Positions 45,047-54,984 of a DNA stretch of 64,000 nucleotides are shown here, in pieces. Location: positions 1,116,001 to 1,180,000 of the forward strand of contig NZ_CP081497.1 of assembly GCF_019774615.1 (NCBI RefSeq), given 5' to 3'. The notes beneath the pieces are model-generated. The model was not told the DNA's origin and did no database searches. It was given only the letters and a program-made list of their open reading frames with translations. Position numbers and translations under genes: made by a program. This DNA is from Streptomyces sp. BHT-5-2. GTDB taxonomy: Bacteria; Actinomycetota; Actinomycetes; Streptomycetales; Streptomycetaceae. Each line of letters begins with the position of its first letter. The first letter of the stretch is position 1.

Positions 45047-45922
45047 TCAGACATGGGGAACGACGGCGAGCGGGCAGCGTGCGTGATGGATGGCGGCCTG
45101 TGCTACCGGGCCCAGGCGCGGCGCCAGGGCGGGACGGTGCTCACGTCGGCCGACAACCAGCAGTCCCGCGCCCTCTGCCGCTCGTACGACGGCCCGGGCC
45201 GGGCTTTCGAGACGGACGGCGTCGGTGACCACCACGCCCGGGAACTTCTCGCGCCAGGGGCCGAGGACCCGGTTCAGACGCTTCCGCACGTCCTGCGTGA
45301 TCTCTTCGGTGATGGTGTGGTCCACACCCCAGGGAACGTACGCATGAAGCGGCACGCTTCGGCCGTGGACGGCTCGAAGGGGCACGTCCCGCGCCGCGGC
45401 CGCACCGAACGCGAACGCGAGCAGGTCATCGCACGGACCGTGGAGTTTCAGCGCCACCACCACGTCGCCTGCCGCACGAGGAACGGGCGATGGCTCTCGT
45501 TCGCCCACTCCAGCACGCACCAGGACCACCGGCCGCTCGGCCCGCGCAACGACCGCCGTGCTGACGTCGCCCAGAAAATAGCTCTCTACGGTCCCCAGTC
45601 CACGCGAGCCGAGCACCAGCATCTCGGACTCCGATGCCGCTTGAAGCAGTGCGTTCCGGGCGTCGTCGGCCACCAGGTTGCCGACGACAGTCACGGCGGG
45701 GTGGCGCGCCTGGAGCTCCGCCCGCGCGTTGTGCACGATCCGCTTCGCCCAGTAGTTCTGGTCGACCTCCGCGAGGACAGGAGGCGGTTCCGGTGCCAGC
45801 AGGGGCCACGCATGGAGCAGACGCAGGGTGAGCTTGCGCCGCTCGGCTTCCGCTGCGGCCCAATGCGCGGCGGCAAGACTTTCGGGTGAGCCGTCGAGGC
45901 CCACGGTGAGGACTGGTTCCAT
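45047..45922 (-). CDS. Tandem universal stress protein
   Basis: A 291-residue protein with two USP domains. Domain 1 (1-140) has VGLDGSPESLAAAHWA and the ATP-binding LGSRGLGTVESYFLGDVST; domain 2 (about 150-290) has VALKLHGPCDDLLAFAF and VVGRREHRPALAPRLGPVAQ. The first domain keeps the G-2x-G-9x-G(S/T) pattern; the second is less canonical. ATG 45922 follows GGGAGG. USPs of this tandem type are dormancy/hypoxia-regulated in actinomycetes. Confidence 0.9.
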   Translation of the reverse strand: MEPVLTVGLDGSPESLAAAHWAAAEAERRKLTLRLLHAWPLLAPEPPPVLAEVDQNYWAKRIVHNARAELQARHPAVTVVGNLVADDARNALLQAASESEMLVLGSRGLGTVESYFLGDVSTAVVARAERPVVLVRAGVGEREPSPVPRAAGDVVVALKLHGPCDDLLAFAFGAAAARDVPLRAVHGRSVPLHAYVPWGVDHTITEEITQDVRKRLNRVLGPWREKFPGVVVTDAVRLESPARAVVRAAEGAGLLVVGRREHRPALAPRLGPVAQAAIHHARCPLAVVPHV

Positions 45923-46345
45923 GGCGCCTGCCTCCCTCTCGTAAGAGCCTGGAACGGCGGTGGAGGCGCTGCTGCCGTCCCCAGTACGCCGGTGGCCGTG
46001 AAGCCGACGGTGAGGGGTACGTGACGTGCGAGCGTCCGCGCCGGCGTGCTGAAGGACTGCGCTTCTCATTCGATGACTACCGAGGCGGACCTCGCACGTC
46101 GTCTGCCGGAGGAGCAGGTGGGCCACTTCGTCGAGGTCGTCTGCGCGACCAACTGACCATTAGGCGGGGGCGACGGGGACGGGGGCAGCTTTCCACCGTT
46201 CACCGAAGAACCAGGAGTCTCCGTGTCGGTCGATGCGTGCCATGGCGCGGGACGGCGAACTGCCGCTTGCCGAGGAGACTGATGACGAGGCAGGGCAGCG
46301 GACCACCGATCGGATCTCCGGGAGGCCGGCGAAAGTGGTGGCGGC
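45923..46345. other. Region without a supported gene
   Basis: Between the USP and nuclease genes. A 27-codon plus-strand frame (46073-46156, opening MTTEADLARRLPEEQVGHFV) is the only reasonable mini-ORF but has no ribosome site. It may be the trace of a lost gene. Confidence 0.3.
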
Positions 46346-47782
46346 TCAGCGGACCAGGACGTTCTCTCCTGATCGTGGCACGACCGCGTGCCAGCCCAGT
46401 TCCCTGGCAATACGGTCCCGCAGCGCCGTGGAGGCGTCCGGTTCGCCGTGCACCAGGTAGGTGGTGTGCGGAGGCGGCGCGGCACGCAGCCAGTCCACGA
46501 TCTGCGCCGCGTCCGCGTGGGCCGAGAAGTGCGGGACGTTCGCCACCTCGGCGCGTACGGGAACGTACTCGCCGAACATCTTGAGCGCGCGGGCCCCGTC
46601 CACGAGGTCGCGGGCGCGGGTGCCCTCGGCAGCGAACCCCACGATCACCACGGCGTTGCGGGGATCGGGGAGTCGTCGCCGCAGGTGGTGCAGCACGCGT
46701 CCGCCGGTCGCCATGCCCGCCGACGACACGATGACCGCCGGGCCCTGGGTGTGGTTGATGTCGATCGACTCCTGGACGGAGCGGGCGGCGGTGAACGGTT
46801 CGGGACTCAGCGCGGCCACTCCGGTGGACGTGATGTCGGGCAGCAGCTCGGCGGCGCGGGAGTGGATCGCGTCCCGGTACACGTCCAGGGCCTTCAGAGC
46901 CATGGGGCTGTCGACGTACACCGGGACCTTCTTGGGCAGCGTGCCCTGGATGCGCAGGGCGGCCAGCTCGTTGAGGACGATCTCCGTGCGGTCCAGGGCG
47001 AAGGCGGGAATCACCACGATTCCGCCGCGTCGCAGCGTGCGGGCCAGCACGTGGGCGAACCGTGCCCGGCCGGCTTCGTCGTCGTGCCGGCGGTCGCCGT
47101 ACGTCGACTCCACCAGCAGCACGTCCGCGCCGGAGAACGGCTCGGCCGGGCGCAGCAGGGGGTGTCCGGGGCGTCCGAGGTCGCCGCTCACCGCGAGGGT
47201 GTGTCCGTCCTCCAGCGCCAGGTGAGCCCACGCGGAGCCGAGGATGTGGCCGGCGCGGCGCAGGGTCAGGGTGGTTCCGGTGGTGACGTCGACGGCGGTG
47301 TCCACGGGCACCGGATCGAAGTACTGAAGGGTGCGCTCGACGTCCGCGTCGTCGTAGAGCGGTTCGGCGATCCGGTGCTTGGACCAGCCGTGTGCGTTGG
47401 CGTGGGCCGCCGCCTCCATCTGCAGACGGGCGCTGTCGCGCAGCACGATCCCGGCCAGTCGCGAGGTGTACGTGCTGGTGAGAATCGGCCCGCGGAAGCC
47501 CTGGCGGACGAGGCGGGGCAGATAGCCGCAGTGGTCCAGATGCGCGTGGGTGACGACTACGGCCTCGATGTCGGCGGCGTCGCGGGGAAGATCCCGCCAG
47601 TTGCGGCGGCGGAGCTCGCCCAGCCCTTGGAAGAGCCCGCAGTCGACGAGGATCCGGGTGTGATCGCTCTCGACGAGGAACTTGCTGCCGGTGACGGTGC
47701 CCACGCCGCCCATGAACGTCAGCAGTGCCGGCCTGGGCCGGGCCGCTGCGGGCGCTGTGGACATAGGAAGTGCAGGGGGCAT
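46346..47782 (-). CDS. MBL-fold beta-CASP RNA/nuclease family protein
   Basis: A 478-residue metallo-beta-lactamase/beta-CASP protein. Zinc motifs: VVTHAHLDHCGYLPRL (HxHxDH) near 85, AGHILGSAW near 185, SGDLGRPGHPLL near 205 and VPHFSAHAD in the C-terminal lobe; GMATGGRVLHHL is the beta-CASP motif B region and FAAEGTRARDL follows. Members are mRNA 3'-end-type nucleases and exoribonucleases. ATG 47782 has GAGGAG 7 nt upstream. Relatives are often co-located with USPs and acetate-metabolism genes. Confidence 0.88.
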   Translation of the reverse strand: MPPALPMSTAPAAARPRPALLTFMGGVGTVTGSKFLVESDHTRILVDCGLFQGLGELRRRNWRDLPRDAADIEAVVVTHAHLDHCGYLPRLVRQGFRGPILTSTYTSRLAGIVLRDSARLQMEAAAHANAHGWSKHRIAEPLYDDADVERTLQYFDPVPVDTAVDVTTGTTLTLRRAGHILGSAWAHLALEDGHTLAVSGDLGRPGHPLLRPAEPFSGADVLLVESTYGDRRHDDEAGRARFAHVLARTLRRGGIVVIPAFALDRTEIVLNELAALRIQGTLPKKVPVYVDSPMALKALDVYRDAIHSRAAELLPDITSTGVAALSPEPFTAARSVQESIDINHTQGPAVIVSSAGMATGGRVLHHLRRRLPDPRNAVVIVGFAAEGTRARDLVDGARALKMFGEYVPVRAEVANVPHFSAHADAAQIVDWLRAAPPPHTTYLVHGEPDASTALRDRIARELGWHAVVPRSGENVLVR

Positions 47783-48252
47783 GGCGGAACTCCTCACGCC
47801 GTGAAAGTCGGCCGCCTTCACCGTCACGCTCCGGACGTCGCGCCGGATGTGCCGACAGGGACCAATGGTCGGAACCATCTGGCCCGAATGTGGAAGGCCG
47901 TACCCGTCGCAGTTCCGTAGTCAGCCGTTTGGTCGCTGCGGAAGGCAGCTGTGCACGGTGAGCAATGGCGTTCGGTCGGGACTTCCTTGTGGGCCGATGG
48001 CCCGGCAGCGCCAGCCAGTTTTCGGCCGCACGGGGTGGAGCGGGCAGCGTGATCGGCCGTGATGTGCCACACCCGTCCGGAAGCGCCAGTCGTCGGGGGA
48101 CCGGTGCGCATCTCGTGCACAGCGTCTCCCAGCCTCTCGCGGGGTGGAGGGCAGGGAATCTGGCCGCCGCGTCCAGCACCCCGACCGGTTCCGTCTGCCC
48201 GCCCGTGCAATCCCGCGGCACTCTCGGCTACACCTTGTCCGAGCTGGGCCGT

Positions 48253-48727
48253 GCATCGCCGGTCGGCAGCTGGGCGGTGCCCGGAGAGGAGGAACTCCGT
48301 CACCGCGCGGTCGCCGCAGGCGTTGCCGTTGGCCAGGTAGGCGCCGTGGCCGCCGTGGTCGACGGTGACCAGACGGGCGCGCCTGCCGAGGGCGGCTCGC
48401 ATGCGCAGTGCACCGAAGTAGGGCGTGGTGGGGTCCCGGAGGTTCTGGATCATCAGGACGTTGGAGGGTCCGTCCGGTGTGATGTGGACCGGCTTGTCGG
48501 CCGGCTCGCTGTGCCAGAAGGCGCAAGGGGTGATTGGGGAAGCCGGCGTCCTCGGTAAGCGCCTGTTGGATGGCCTGGCGCAGGAGGTTGCCGGTGAGCG
48601 GCTGGTTCGATGTGGTGGCGGGCCGGGGCGCGCGGTCGAGTCGGTCGGCGAGGGCCAGCACCAGCGGCCTTATCGCGCCAGGGTGTTGGGCGAGGCGCAG
48701 CCCGTCGCGGTCGCGGGCCGGGTCGGC
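48253..48727 (-). pseudogene. Tripeptidyl-aminopeptidase-like hydrolase relic
   Basis: The downstream part reads NVLMIQNLRDPTTPYFGALR, then VTVDHGGHGAYL, NACGDRAVTEFL and RRC, the TAP-like C-terminal region with catalytic His of secreted Streptomyces peptidases. The upstream part (GNLLRQAIQQALTEDAGFP and flanks) is in another frame, with a shift near 48540. The N-terminal catalytic Ser region is missing. Confidence 0.6.
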
Positions 48728-48972
48728 GGCCCGCGGCGCGGCCGCGCTGCTGCTCCTGCTGTCGACCGCCTGTGCCATCACCGACACCGGCCCGACGTCG
48801 GCCGGCGCTCCGGCCACGGGGCTGCCCGGCGCACCCGCCACCGCGCCGCAAGAGCTCCGCTTCGGCCCGGACGCCGCCGAACGCGTCCGCGGCCTGAGCA
48901 GCTACGCACCGCGCAACGCCGCCGCCCCCGTCGTCACCGCCCGCAGACCCGGCACGCTGGAGGTCTTCGCAT
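48705..48972 (+). pseudogene. Truncated lipoprotein N-terminus
   Basis: A plus-strand segment with basic residues, a hydrophobic run AAALLLLLSTAC whose last Cys (codon at 48771) fits a lipobox, then AITDTGPTSAG and APVVTARRPGTLEVFA. It resembles the start of an L,D-transpeptidase-type lipoprotein, but the catalytic domain is absent and the frame is lost after about 48975. Low-confidence assignment; it is head-to-head with the peptidase relic. Confidence 0.4.
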
Positions 48973-49164
48973 GGCGCGTCCGCGTTCACGCATGGTTCGC
49001 TCGTGGTCACCAACAGTCGTCCCCGGCTCCGTCGGTCGCCCCGGGCTCCGCCCGCTTTTCAGCCAGCTGTTGCCGCACGCAACCTGCCCGGCCCCTTGGT
49101 GGAAGGAGGCGACTATGGTGAAACGTCGACGGGAACGTGGCCGAAAGCTGGTGGAGGGCAGGCA

Positions 49165-50835
49165 GTGTCGGACGAGGGGAGGCTCGTCGCCGGGCGCTAC
49201 CGGCTCACGGAGCAGATCGGCCGTGGCGGCATGGGCACGGTGTGGCGGGTACAGGACGAGGTCCTGGGCCGCGAGGTCGCGCTGAAGCGCCTGCACGCGC
49301 AGCCTCACCTGTCCGACGACGAGCGTGCCACCCTCTACGAGCGCATGCGCCGGGAAGCGCGCAGCGCCGCCCGCATCGTGCATCCCAACGTGGTCGTGGT
49401 CCACGACGTCGTGGATGACGCGGGGCAGCCCTGCATCGTCATGGAATACGTGCCTGCGGTCACCCTCGGTGACCACATCAAGCACCATGGGCCGATTGCA
49501 CCGGCGGAGGCGGCCCGTATCGGACTGGGCATGGTCGCCGCCCTGCGGGCCGCGCACAGCGCAGGCGTACTGCACCGCGACGTCAAGCCCGGCAACGTCA
49601 TGCTCGGCGCCGAGGGCCGGGTGGTGCTCACGGACTTCGGCATCGCCATGACCGCCGGCGCCTCGACCCTGACCAAGACCGGCGAAATGGTGGGTTCCAT
49701 CCACTACATGGCGCCGGAACGGGTACGTGGGCGGAAGCCCGGACCGGCTTCGGACCTGTGGGCGCTGGGTGCCACGCTGTACCAGGCGGTGGAGGGCCGG
49801 CCGCCGTTCCACCGGCCGACTGCGATGGAGGTCGCCTACGCCATCGTCGTCGACCCGCTGGAGCCGATGAGACTGGCCGGGCCGTTGGAACCGCTGATCT
49901 CGGCCCTGCTGTCCAAGGAGCCCGACGAGCGGCCGTCCGCGGAGGCGACCGAGCAGGCCCTGCGGGCCGCAGGGGCCACGCGGTCCAGCGGGGGTGCGAC
50001 TGCGCCCGTCCCGCGAACCGCCGCCGACGCCCCGACCGCGCCCGTCGCGCCGACGGCACCGACCGCACCGCAGGCAACGAGCGGACCGACGTTGGCCCGG
50101 CCCACGTCTCCGGATACCGGCCAGGCACTGTCCCGCCCCACCGGCGAGGAGACGGTGCATACCGAACTCGCCCAGGCCGAACCCACCCGGGCCGAAAGTG
50201 CCGGGGAACGGCGTCGACGAGGCAGGCGCCGCGGCCTCGTGACAGCCGTGGTCGCCAGCACGGTGGCGGCCGCGGCCGTCGCAGGCGCGCTGTACGTGAC
50301 ATCGGAACGCGACGGCAGTAGCACACCGCAGACACCCGGTACCGACGCCGGTCGGAGCCCCGGTTCGGCAACCCCCTCGTACCCCCCGCCGCCCATGCCG
50401 CAGGGGTTTCACCAGGTCAGCGAGATCGGCGCGGCCTTCCGCGTGCCGGACGGCTGGACGGCCATCAAGCGGACGAGCGATACCGTCATCTACGCGGACA
50501 AGTCCCGTCGGGTCAGCATCACGGTCGGAATGACGTCGCCCGCGGGGTCGAACCCCATGCCGCACTTCGCGGACATGGAGGCGAACACCAAGCTCAACTA
50601 CTCCGTGTACCGGCGACTGCGGATGCAGCAGACCTCTTTCCGGGACCAGCCGGCCGTCGTATGGGAGTTCACGTTCGGGGGGCGGGAACGCTCGTACCGT
50701 GGCATCGAGCTCGGCTTCGGCCGCGAGGGCGGCCGGGAGTACGACATCTACCTCTCGGCGCCGGAGACGCAGTGGGACACCTACCGCCCGATCTTCGACA
50801 AGGTCACGGACGGCTTCACGAAGAGCGGGAGCTGA
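49165..50835 (+). CDS. Transmembrane Ser/Thr protein kinase (PknB-type)
   Basis: A 556-residue receptor kinase. Kinase domain (about 8-270): glycine loop IGRGGMGTVW, Lys in VALKRLH, catalytic HRDVKPGN, DFGIA and activation loop ending YMAPE. A Pro/Ala/Thr-rich juxtamembrane region (about 275-350) leads to one membrane helix (GLVTAVVASTVAAAAVAGAL, about 354-374). The extracellular domain (about 410-556) is beta-rich and ends with a GFTKSGS helix; its ligand is unknown. GTG 49165 follows GGAGGG. The 3' end overlaps the convergent MMPL gene by 20 bp. Confidence 0.9.
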   Translation: MSDEGRLVAGRYRLTEQIGRGGMGTVWRVQDEVLGREVALKRLHAQPHLSDDERATLYERMRREARSAARIVHPNVVVVHDVVDDAGQPCIVMEYVPAVTLGDHIKHHGPIAPAEAARIGLGMVAALRAAHSAGVLHRDVKPGNVMLGAEGRVVLTDFGIAMTAGASTLTKTGEMVGSIHYMAPERVRGRKPGPASDLWALGATLYQAVEGRPPFHRPTAMEVAYAIVVDPLEPMRLAGPLEPLISALLSKEPDERPSAEATEQALRAAGATRSSGGATAPVPRTAADAPTAPVAPTAPTAPQATSGPTLARPTSPDTGQALSRPTGEETVHTELAQAEPTRAESAGERRRRGRRRGLVTAVVASTVAAAAVAGALYVTSERDGSSTPQTPGTDAGRSPGSATPSYPPPPMPQGFHQVSEIGAAFRVPDGWTAIKRTSDTVIYADKSRRVSITVGMTSPAGSNPMPHFADMEANTKLNYSVYRRLRMQQTSFRDQPAVVWEFTFGGRERSYRGIELGFGREGGREYDIYLSAPETQWDTYRPIFDKVTDGFTKSGS

Positions 50836-53167
50836 ACTCCCGCCGTGCACCGCTGTTCTCCGCCCCGTCGGAGAGTCCCAGTCTGGCGTGCAGGCGGCGC
50901 AGGGGAGGCGGAGCCCACCAGTTGGCCCGTCCCGCGAGCCGCATCACGGCCGGCACGAGGACGCCGCGCACCAGCGTGGCGTCCAGCAGTACGGCCAGTG
51001 CCAACCCCACGCCCAACAACTTCAGGAAGGTGATCCCGGACGTCGCCAGCGCGATCATGACGACGGCGACCAGCACGGCCGCGGCGCTCACCAGGCGTCC
51101 GGTGCGTTCCAGCCCGACGGCGACGGCCAGGGTGTTGTCTCCGGTCTCGTCGTACACCTCCTTGATCCGCGACAGCAGGAACACCTCGTAGTCCATGGAC
51201 AGTCCGAAGGCGACGCAGAACATCAGCACCGGCATGGTGATCTCCACCGAGCCGGTCACCGTGAAGCCGCCCACCAGGGCACGCAGATGGCCTTCCTGGA
51301 AGACGTACACCATGGCGCCGAAAGTGGCGGACAGACTGAGCACATTGAGCAGTACGGCCTTGACCGGGATCAGCACGCTGCCGGTGAAGAGGAACAGCAG
51401 CACCATGGTCGTGCTGCCGATGACCAGCATGGCCAGGGCGAGCCGGTCGACGAGCGTGGCGCGGGTGTCCTCAAGCACCGCGGCGTCACCACCCACGAGC
51501 ACCGGGCCCGGCGCGCCGTCCGCCCGCAACCGCTCCACCAGCTCCGTCCCGGCGGCGGAGAACGGCTCGACCGACGGCACCACGGAGAGCCAACTGGCGC
51601 CGCCCGCGGCGAAGGAGGCCGACCCGGTGGAAGGAGGCGCCACCCGCCGTCCCGCGGCGTAGGAGCCGGTGACGGTGTCCACCCGCGCCACGCCGGGCAG
51701 GGCCGACAGGCGCCCGGCGTAGTCGGCGAGCTGCTCGCGGTCCGCCGAGCCGCTGACGGTGGGCAGCACCACGGACAGGGCGGAGGACTCACGACTGGCG
51801 AACTCCTCCCGGACGAACTGCGCCGTTCGGTGCGCGGGTGCGTCGGCGGGCAGCACCCGGTCGTCGACCATGCCGAACGAGACCCGGGTGAACGGCAGTC
51901 CCAGCACCACCAGGACGGCGACCACGGCGACCGCGCACAGCACCGGCCGCCGCATGACCGCGGAGGCGAGCCGCCGCCAGAAAGAGCCCTTCCGGGCGCC
52001 CGGCGCGGAACCCATGTCCGGGTCGGTGCCCGGCCGCCTTCCGCGCCGGAACAGCCGGCGTACGTCCAGCGCGTCGATGCGCGGGCCGAGCAGCCCCAGA
52101 GTCGCAGGCAGCACCACCAGCGCGGCGAAGGCCGCCAGCGTCACCACCGCCACGCCCGCATAGGCGAAGGAGCGCAGGAAGTACAGCGGGAAGACCAGCA
52201 GGGCGAGAAGCGAGAGGGCCACCGTCAACGCGGAGAACAGCACGGTGCGGCCGGCCGTGCGGACGCTCTGCGCGACCGCCTCGGTCGTTCCCAGTCCGCG
52301 GGCCAGCTCCTCCCGGTATCGGGTGACGATGAACAGGCTGTAGTCGATGGCCAGTCCGAGCCCCAGTGCGGTGGTGATGTTGGTTGCGAAGACGGACACC
52401 GAGGTCAGTTCGGAGAGCACCCGCAGGACGACGAACGTGCCCAGGATGGAGAACAACCCGATGAGCAGCGGCAGCACGGCCGCCGCCGCACTCCCGAACA
52501 CGAAGAGCAGAATGAGCAGGATGACCGGGGCCGCATACGCCTCGGCCTTGAAGAGGTCCTGCTGACTGCGCTTCTGGACCTCCACCGCGACCTGCGCGGA
52601 CCCGGTCGCGGAGACCCGCAGCGCCCCCTGACGACCGGTGAAGTGGGGACCGAGTTGCCTGGCGGTCCTGCGCACCTGGTCCTCGTCGCCGGCCAGGCGT
52701 ACGAGCACCAGTGCCGCATGCCCGTCGCGGGCCTTCAGCGGGGCTGCCGAGTCGTGCGGGACGGTCCAGTACGAGGCGACGGACAGGACGCCTGGCTGCC
52801 GGGCCAGCCGCTCGGCGAGGTCCCGCCCGGCGCTCGCACTCCGTGGCGCGTCGACCGGTCCGGGAGCACGTGCCAGTAGCGCCAGGTTGGGGACACCCGA
52901 GCCGAAATGGTCGGTGAGGAACGTCTGGGCCTTCGCCGACTCCGCTCCCCGGTCGGTGAAGCCGCCACTGGACAGCCGGTCGGTGACACCCCCGCCGATC
53001 GGGATCGCCACGATCATGGCCAGCAGCGCGAGCAGCAGCACCGGCAGGCGGAGGCGGACCACGAGGCGTCCGAGAGCGGCGAGCCGGGAGCGTTCGGCCG
53101 TTGTCCCGGGACCGACCCCGTCGGGCCGGTCGTCGGCCGCGGTGGTGGTGCTGATGGGTCTGGACAC
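50816..53167 (-). CDS. MMPL/RND-family lipid transporter
   Basis: A 783-residue transporter with 12 predicted helices in two halves. Each half contains the MMPL motif region with Asp-Tyr pairs: LGLGLAIDYSLFIVTRYREE in the first and FGLSMDYEVFLLSRIKE in the second, the proton relay of RND/MMPL proteins. Two extracytoplasmic loops of about 150 residues flank them. It lies 43 bp downstream of the type III PKS gene on the same strand, which suggests export of its lipophilic product. Confidence 0.9.
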   Translation of the reverse strand: MSRPISTTTAADDRPDGVGPGTTAERSRLAALGRLVVRLRLPVLLLALLAMIVAIPIGGGVTDRLSSGGFTDRGAESAKAQTFLTDHFGSGVPNLALLARAPGPVDAPRSASAGRDLAERLARQPGVLSVASYWTVPHDSAAPLKARDGHAALVLVRLAGDEDQVRRTARQLGPHFTGRQGALRVSATGSAQVAVEVQKRSQQDLFKAEAYAAPVILLILLFVFGSAAAAVLPLLIGLFSILGTFVVLRVLSELTSVSVFATNITTALGLGLAIDYSLFIVTRYREELARGLGTTEAVAQSVRTAGRTVLFSALTVALSLLALLVFPLYFLRSFAYAGVAVVTLAAFAALVVLPATLGLLGPRIDALDVRRLFRRGRRPGTDPDMGSAPGARKGSFWRRLASAVMRRPVLCAVAVVAVLVVLGLPFTRVSFGMVDDRVLPADAPAHRTAQFVREEFASRESSALSVVLPTVSGSADREQLADYAGRLSALPGVARVDTVTGSYAAGRRVAPPSTGSASFAAGGASWLSVVPSVEPFSAAGTELVERLRADGAPGPVLVGGDAAVLEDTRATLVDRLALAMLVIGSTTMVLLFLFTGSVLIPVKAVLLNVLSLSATFGAMVYVFQEGHLRALVGGFTVTGSVEITMPVLMFCVAFGLSMDYEVFLLSRIKEVYDETGDNTLAVAVGLERTGRLVSAAAVLVAVVMIALATSGITFLKLLGVGLALAVLLDATLVRGVLVPAVMRLAGRANWWAPPPLRRLHARLGLSDGAENSGARREFSSRSS

Positions 53168-53210
53168 GGTGATTCCTGTGGATCGGCTCGGAGCCTGCCC
53201 CTGCGCGGGG

Positions 53211-54284
53211 TCAGACGCCGAGGAGCAGTACCGCGTACAGGGTCAGCCCGGGGCCGAAGGCCAACGCCAGGCCGTACTCCTTGGGCGCCAACGGGGACCG
53301 GCGCTGCAGCTCCTCGATCACGAGGGGCAGGCCCGCGGAGGCGCAGTTGCCGTGCTCCTGCAACACGTACCGGGAGGCGGTGAGGGCCTCGGGCGGCAGG
53401 CCGAGGCTGCTCTCGGTGGTGTCGAGGATGCGGGGCCCACCTGGGTGGACCGCCCACCAGCGCACGTCGTCGAGGCTGATCGAGTGACGTGAGAGCAGAT
53501 CGCCGACCATCGTCGGCAGATAGCGTTCCAGTACCTCGGGCACGCGGGGCGACAGACCCATCCGGAAGCCATGGTCCCCGACCGTGAGCGACATGTAGTC
53601 CTCGTGCTCGGTGTCGGTCTGCGCCGCCACATCGATGATCTTCAGCCCGTGCTCGACGCCGGCGGGGCGTTCGGGCCGGATGACGGTGGCCGTGACGGCA
53701 TCGCCGAAGAGCGCGTTCACCACCTGTTGGGTGGAGTTCCAGGGCGGCGGCTGGAGGTGCAACGACGACAGTTCCGCGTTGACGAGCACGGCCGACTGCT
53801 GCTGCGCACGCACGAAGTTGGCGCACGCGGCCAGAGCCGGCAGCGCTGCCAGGCAGCCCATGTGCCCCACCAGGAGGCGCTGCACTGTCGACGGTATCCC
53901 CACGTCCCGTGCCAGGCGCGTGTCCAGGCCCGGGGCGGCGTATCCCGTGGAGGACGTCACGCATATCAGGCCGACCTCGGCCGGTTCGGTGCGGGTCTCG
54001 GCCAGGGCCGACGCCACGGCGTCCTTGCACAGCGGCAGCGCCTCTTCCTGGTAGCGGCACATGCGTGCGGCCGTGGACCAGTGCTTGACGTCGTCGAGCA
54101 GTGGGCTCACCGCCACATGACGCCGCGAAATGCCTGAGCATCCGACGATCCGGTCGATGAGCCGTCGCTTGGCGTCGTTGCCTCCCAGGCCCCCCAGGCG
54201 CGCGCACTCCTCCTGACTGTAGGAGATCGCCGGCAAGCCCACCGCAACGCCGGTCACCACTGCCGAACCGCATCCGCCACCCAT
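53211..54284 (-). CDS. Type III polyketide synthase (chalcone synthase fold)
   Basis: A 357-residue thiolase-fold ketosynthase. The catalytic triad is Cys144 (VGHMGCLAALP), His280 (WWAVHPGGPRILD) and Asn313 (EHGNCASAGLP). The length fits bacterial type III PKSs, which extend acyl-CoA starters with malonyl-CoA to resorcinols, pyrones or naphthalene products. ATG 54284 follows GGGAGG at about 11 nt; GTG 54296 would overlap that site. No methyltransferase or hydroxylase of the Srs type is next to it; the partner is the MMPL transporter. Confidence 0.9.
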   Translation of the reverse strand: MGGGCGSAVVTGVAVGLPAISYSQEECARLGGLGGNDAKRRLIDRIVGCSGISRRHVAVSPLLDDVKHWSTAARMCRYQEEALPLCKDAVASALAETRTEPAEVGLICVTSSTGYAAPGLDTRLARDVGIPSTVQRLLVGHMGCLAALPALAACANFVRAQQQSAVLVNAELSSLHLQPPPWNSTQQVVNALFGDAVTATVIRPERPAGVEHGLKIIDVAAQTDTEHEDYMSLTVGDHGFRMGLSPRVPEVLERYLPTMVGDLLSRHSISLDDVRWWAVHPGGPRILDTTESSLGLPPEALTASRYVLQEHGNCASAGLPLVIEELQRRSPLAPKEYGLALAFGPGLTLYAVLLLGV

Positions 54285-54579
54285 ACGCCCGACCACCTCC
54301 CGCAGTCATGTCGATACGAACAGTAATCATACCGGCGTGGAGTGGAGCTGCCATGTGTGCCTGGTCCACGCGCTGCGGCCGCCGGGCGGAGCTGTCTTGT
54401 CGGGGCGGCAGCGGATGCGCAGGCCATGGGGATCAGCCGTGGACAGGGCTCCGGGTTGCGGACGACTGTCGCGCATAGGGTGTCCTGGGCCCGTACGGCA
54501 GTGGTGTGGTCGGCGGACTGCGACCGCGGACACCCGCCGGACGACAACGTCCAGACAACCTCCAGGGGGCGGAGAAGAT

Positions 54580-54919
54580 CACGACCGATCACGGAGCCGA
54601 TCTGGTGATCCGGGCCGGAGCGGTGCACACCCTGGTGCCCGGCCGGGCAGCACAGCGGGCGCTCGCCGTACGGGGCGACCACATCGCGGCCGTCTCGGCC
54701 GATCCGAACGGACTGGACGACCGGGCGAGTTCACGCACCACGGTCCGTGACCTGCCCGGCGAGGAACACCTGCGCGGCAGCCTCGCCCCCGGCCGCCTCG
54801 CCGACCTCACCATCTGGGACCGGGACCCGGCGCACTGCCCCGCCGACATCCTGCGCGACCTCAATCCCGTCGAGACCGTCGTCGGCGGGAGGGTGGTCGC
54901 AGGCGCCGGTCCTCGGTAG
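54580..54919 (+). pseudogene. Amidohydrolase (YtcJ-type) with internal deletion
   Basis: One open frame joins an amidohydrolase N-terminus (DLVIRAGAVHTLVPGRAAQRA, then RGDHIAAV) directly to its C-terminus (RGSLAPGRLADLTIWDRDP and NPVETVVGGRVVAG). The barrel with all metal ligands, about 430 residues, is absent. Only 110 residues remain, so it is a deletion derivative and cannot be catalytic. Confidence 0.65.
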
Positions 54920-54984
54920 GGGAGTGCAGCGCAGGAGGGCGAGCCGTACCCGGACGGGCTCCTCGATGTCGGTGTCGGTGGATT

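Noticed and set aside
46073..46156. 27-codon ORF between USP and nuclease genes
   Set aside because: No ribosome site and no recognisable relatives; mentioned only as a possible trace.
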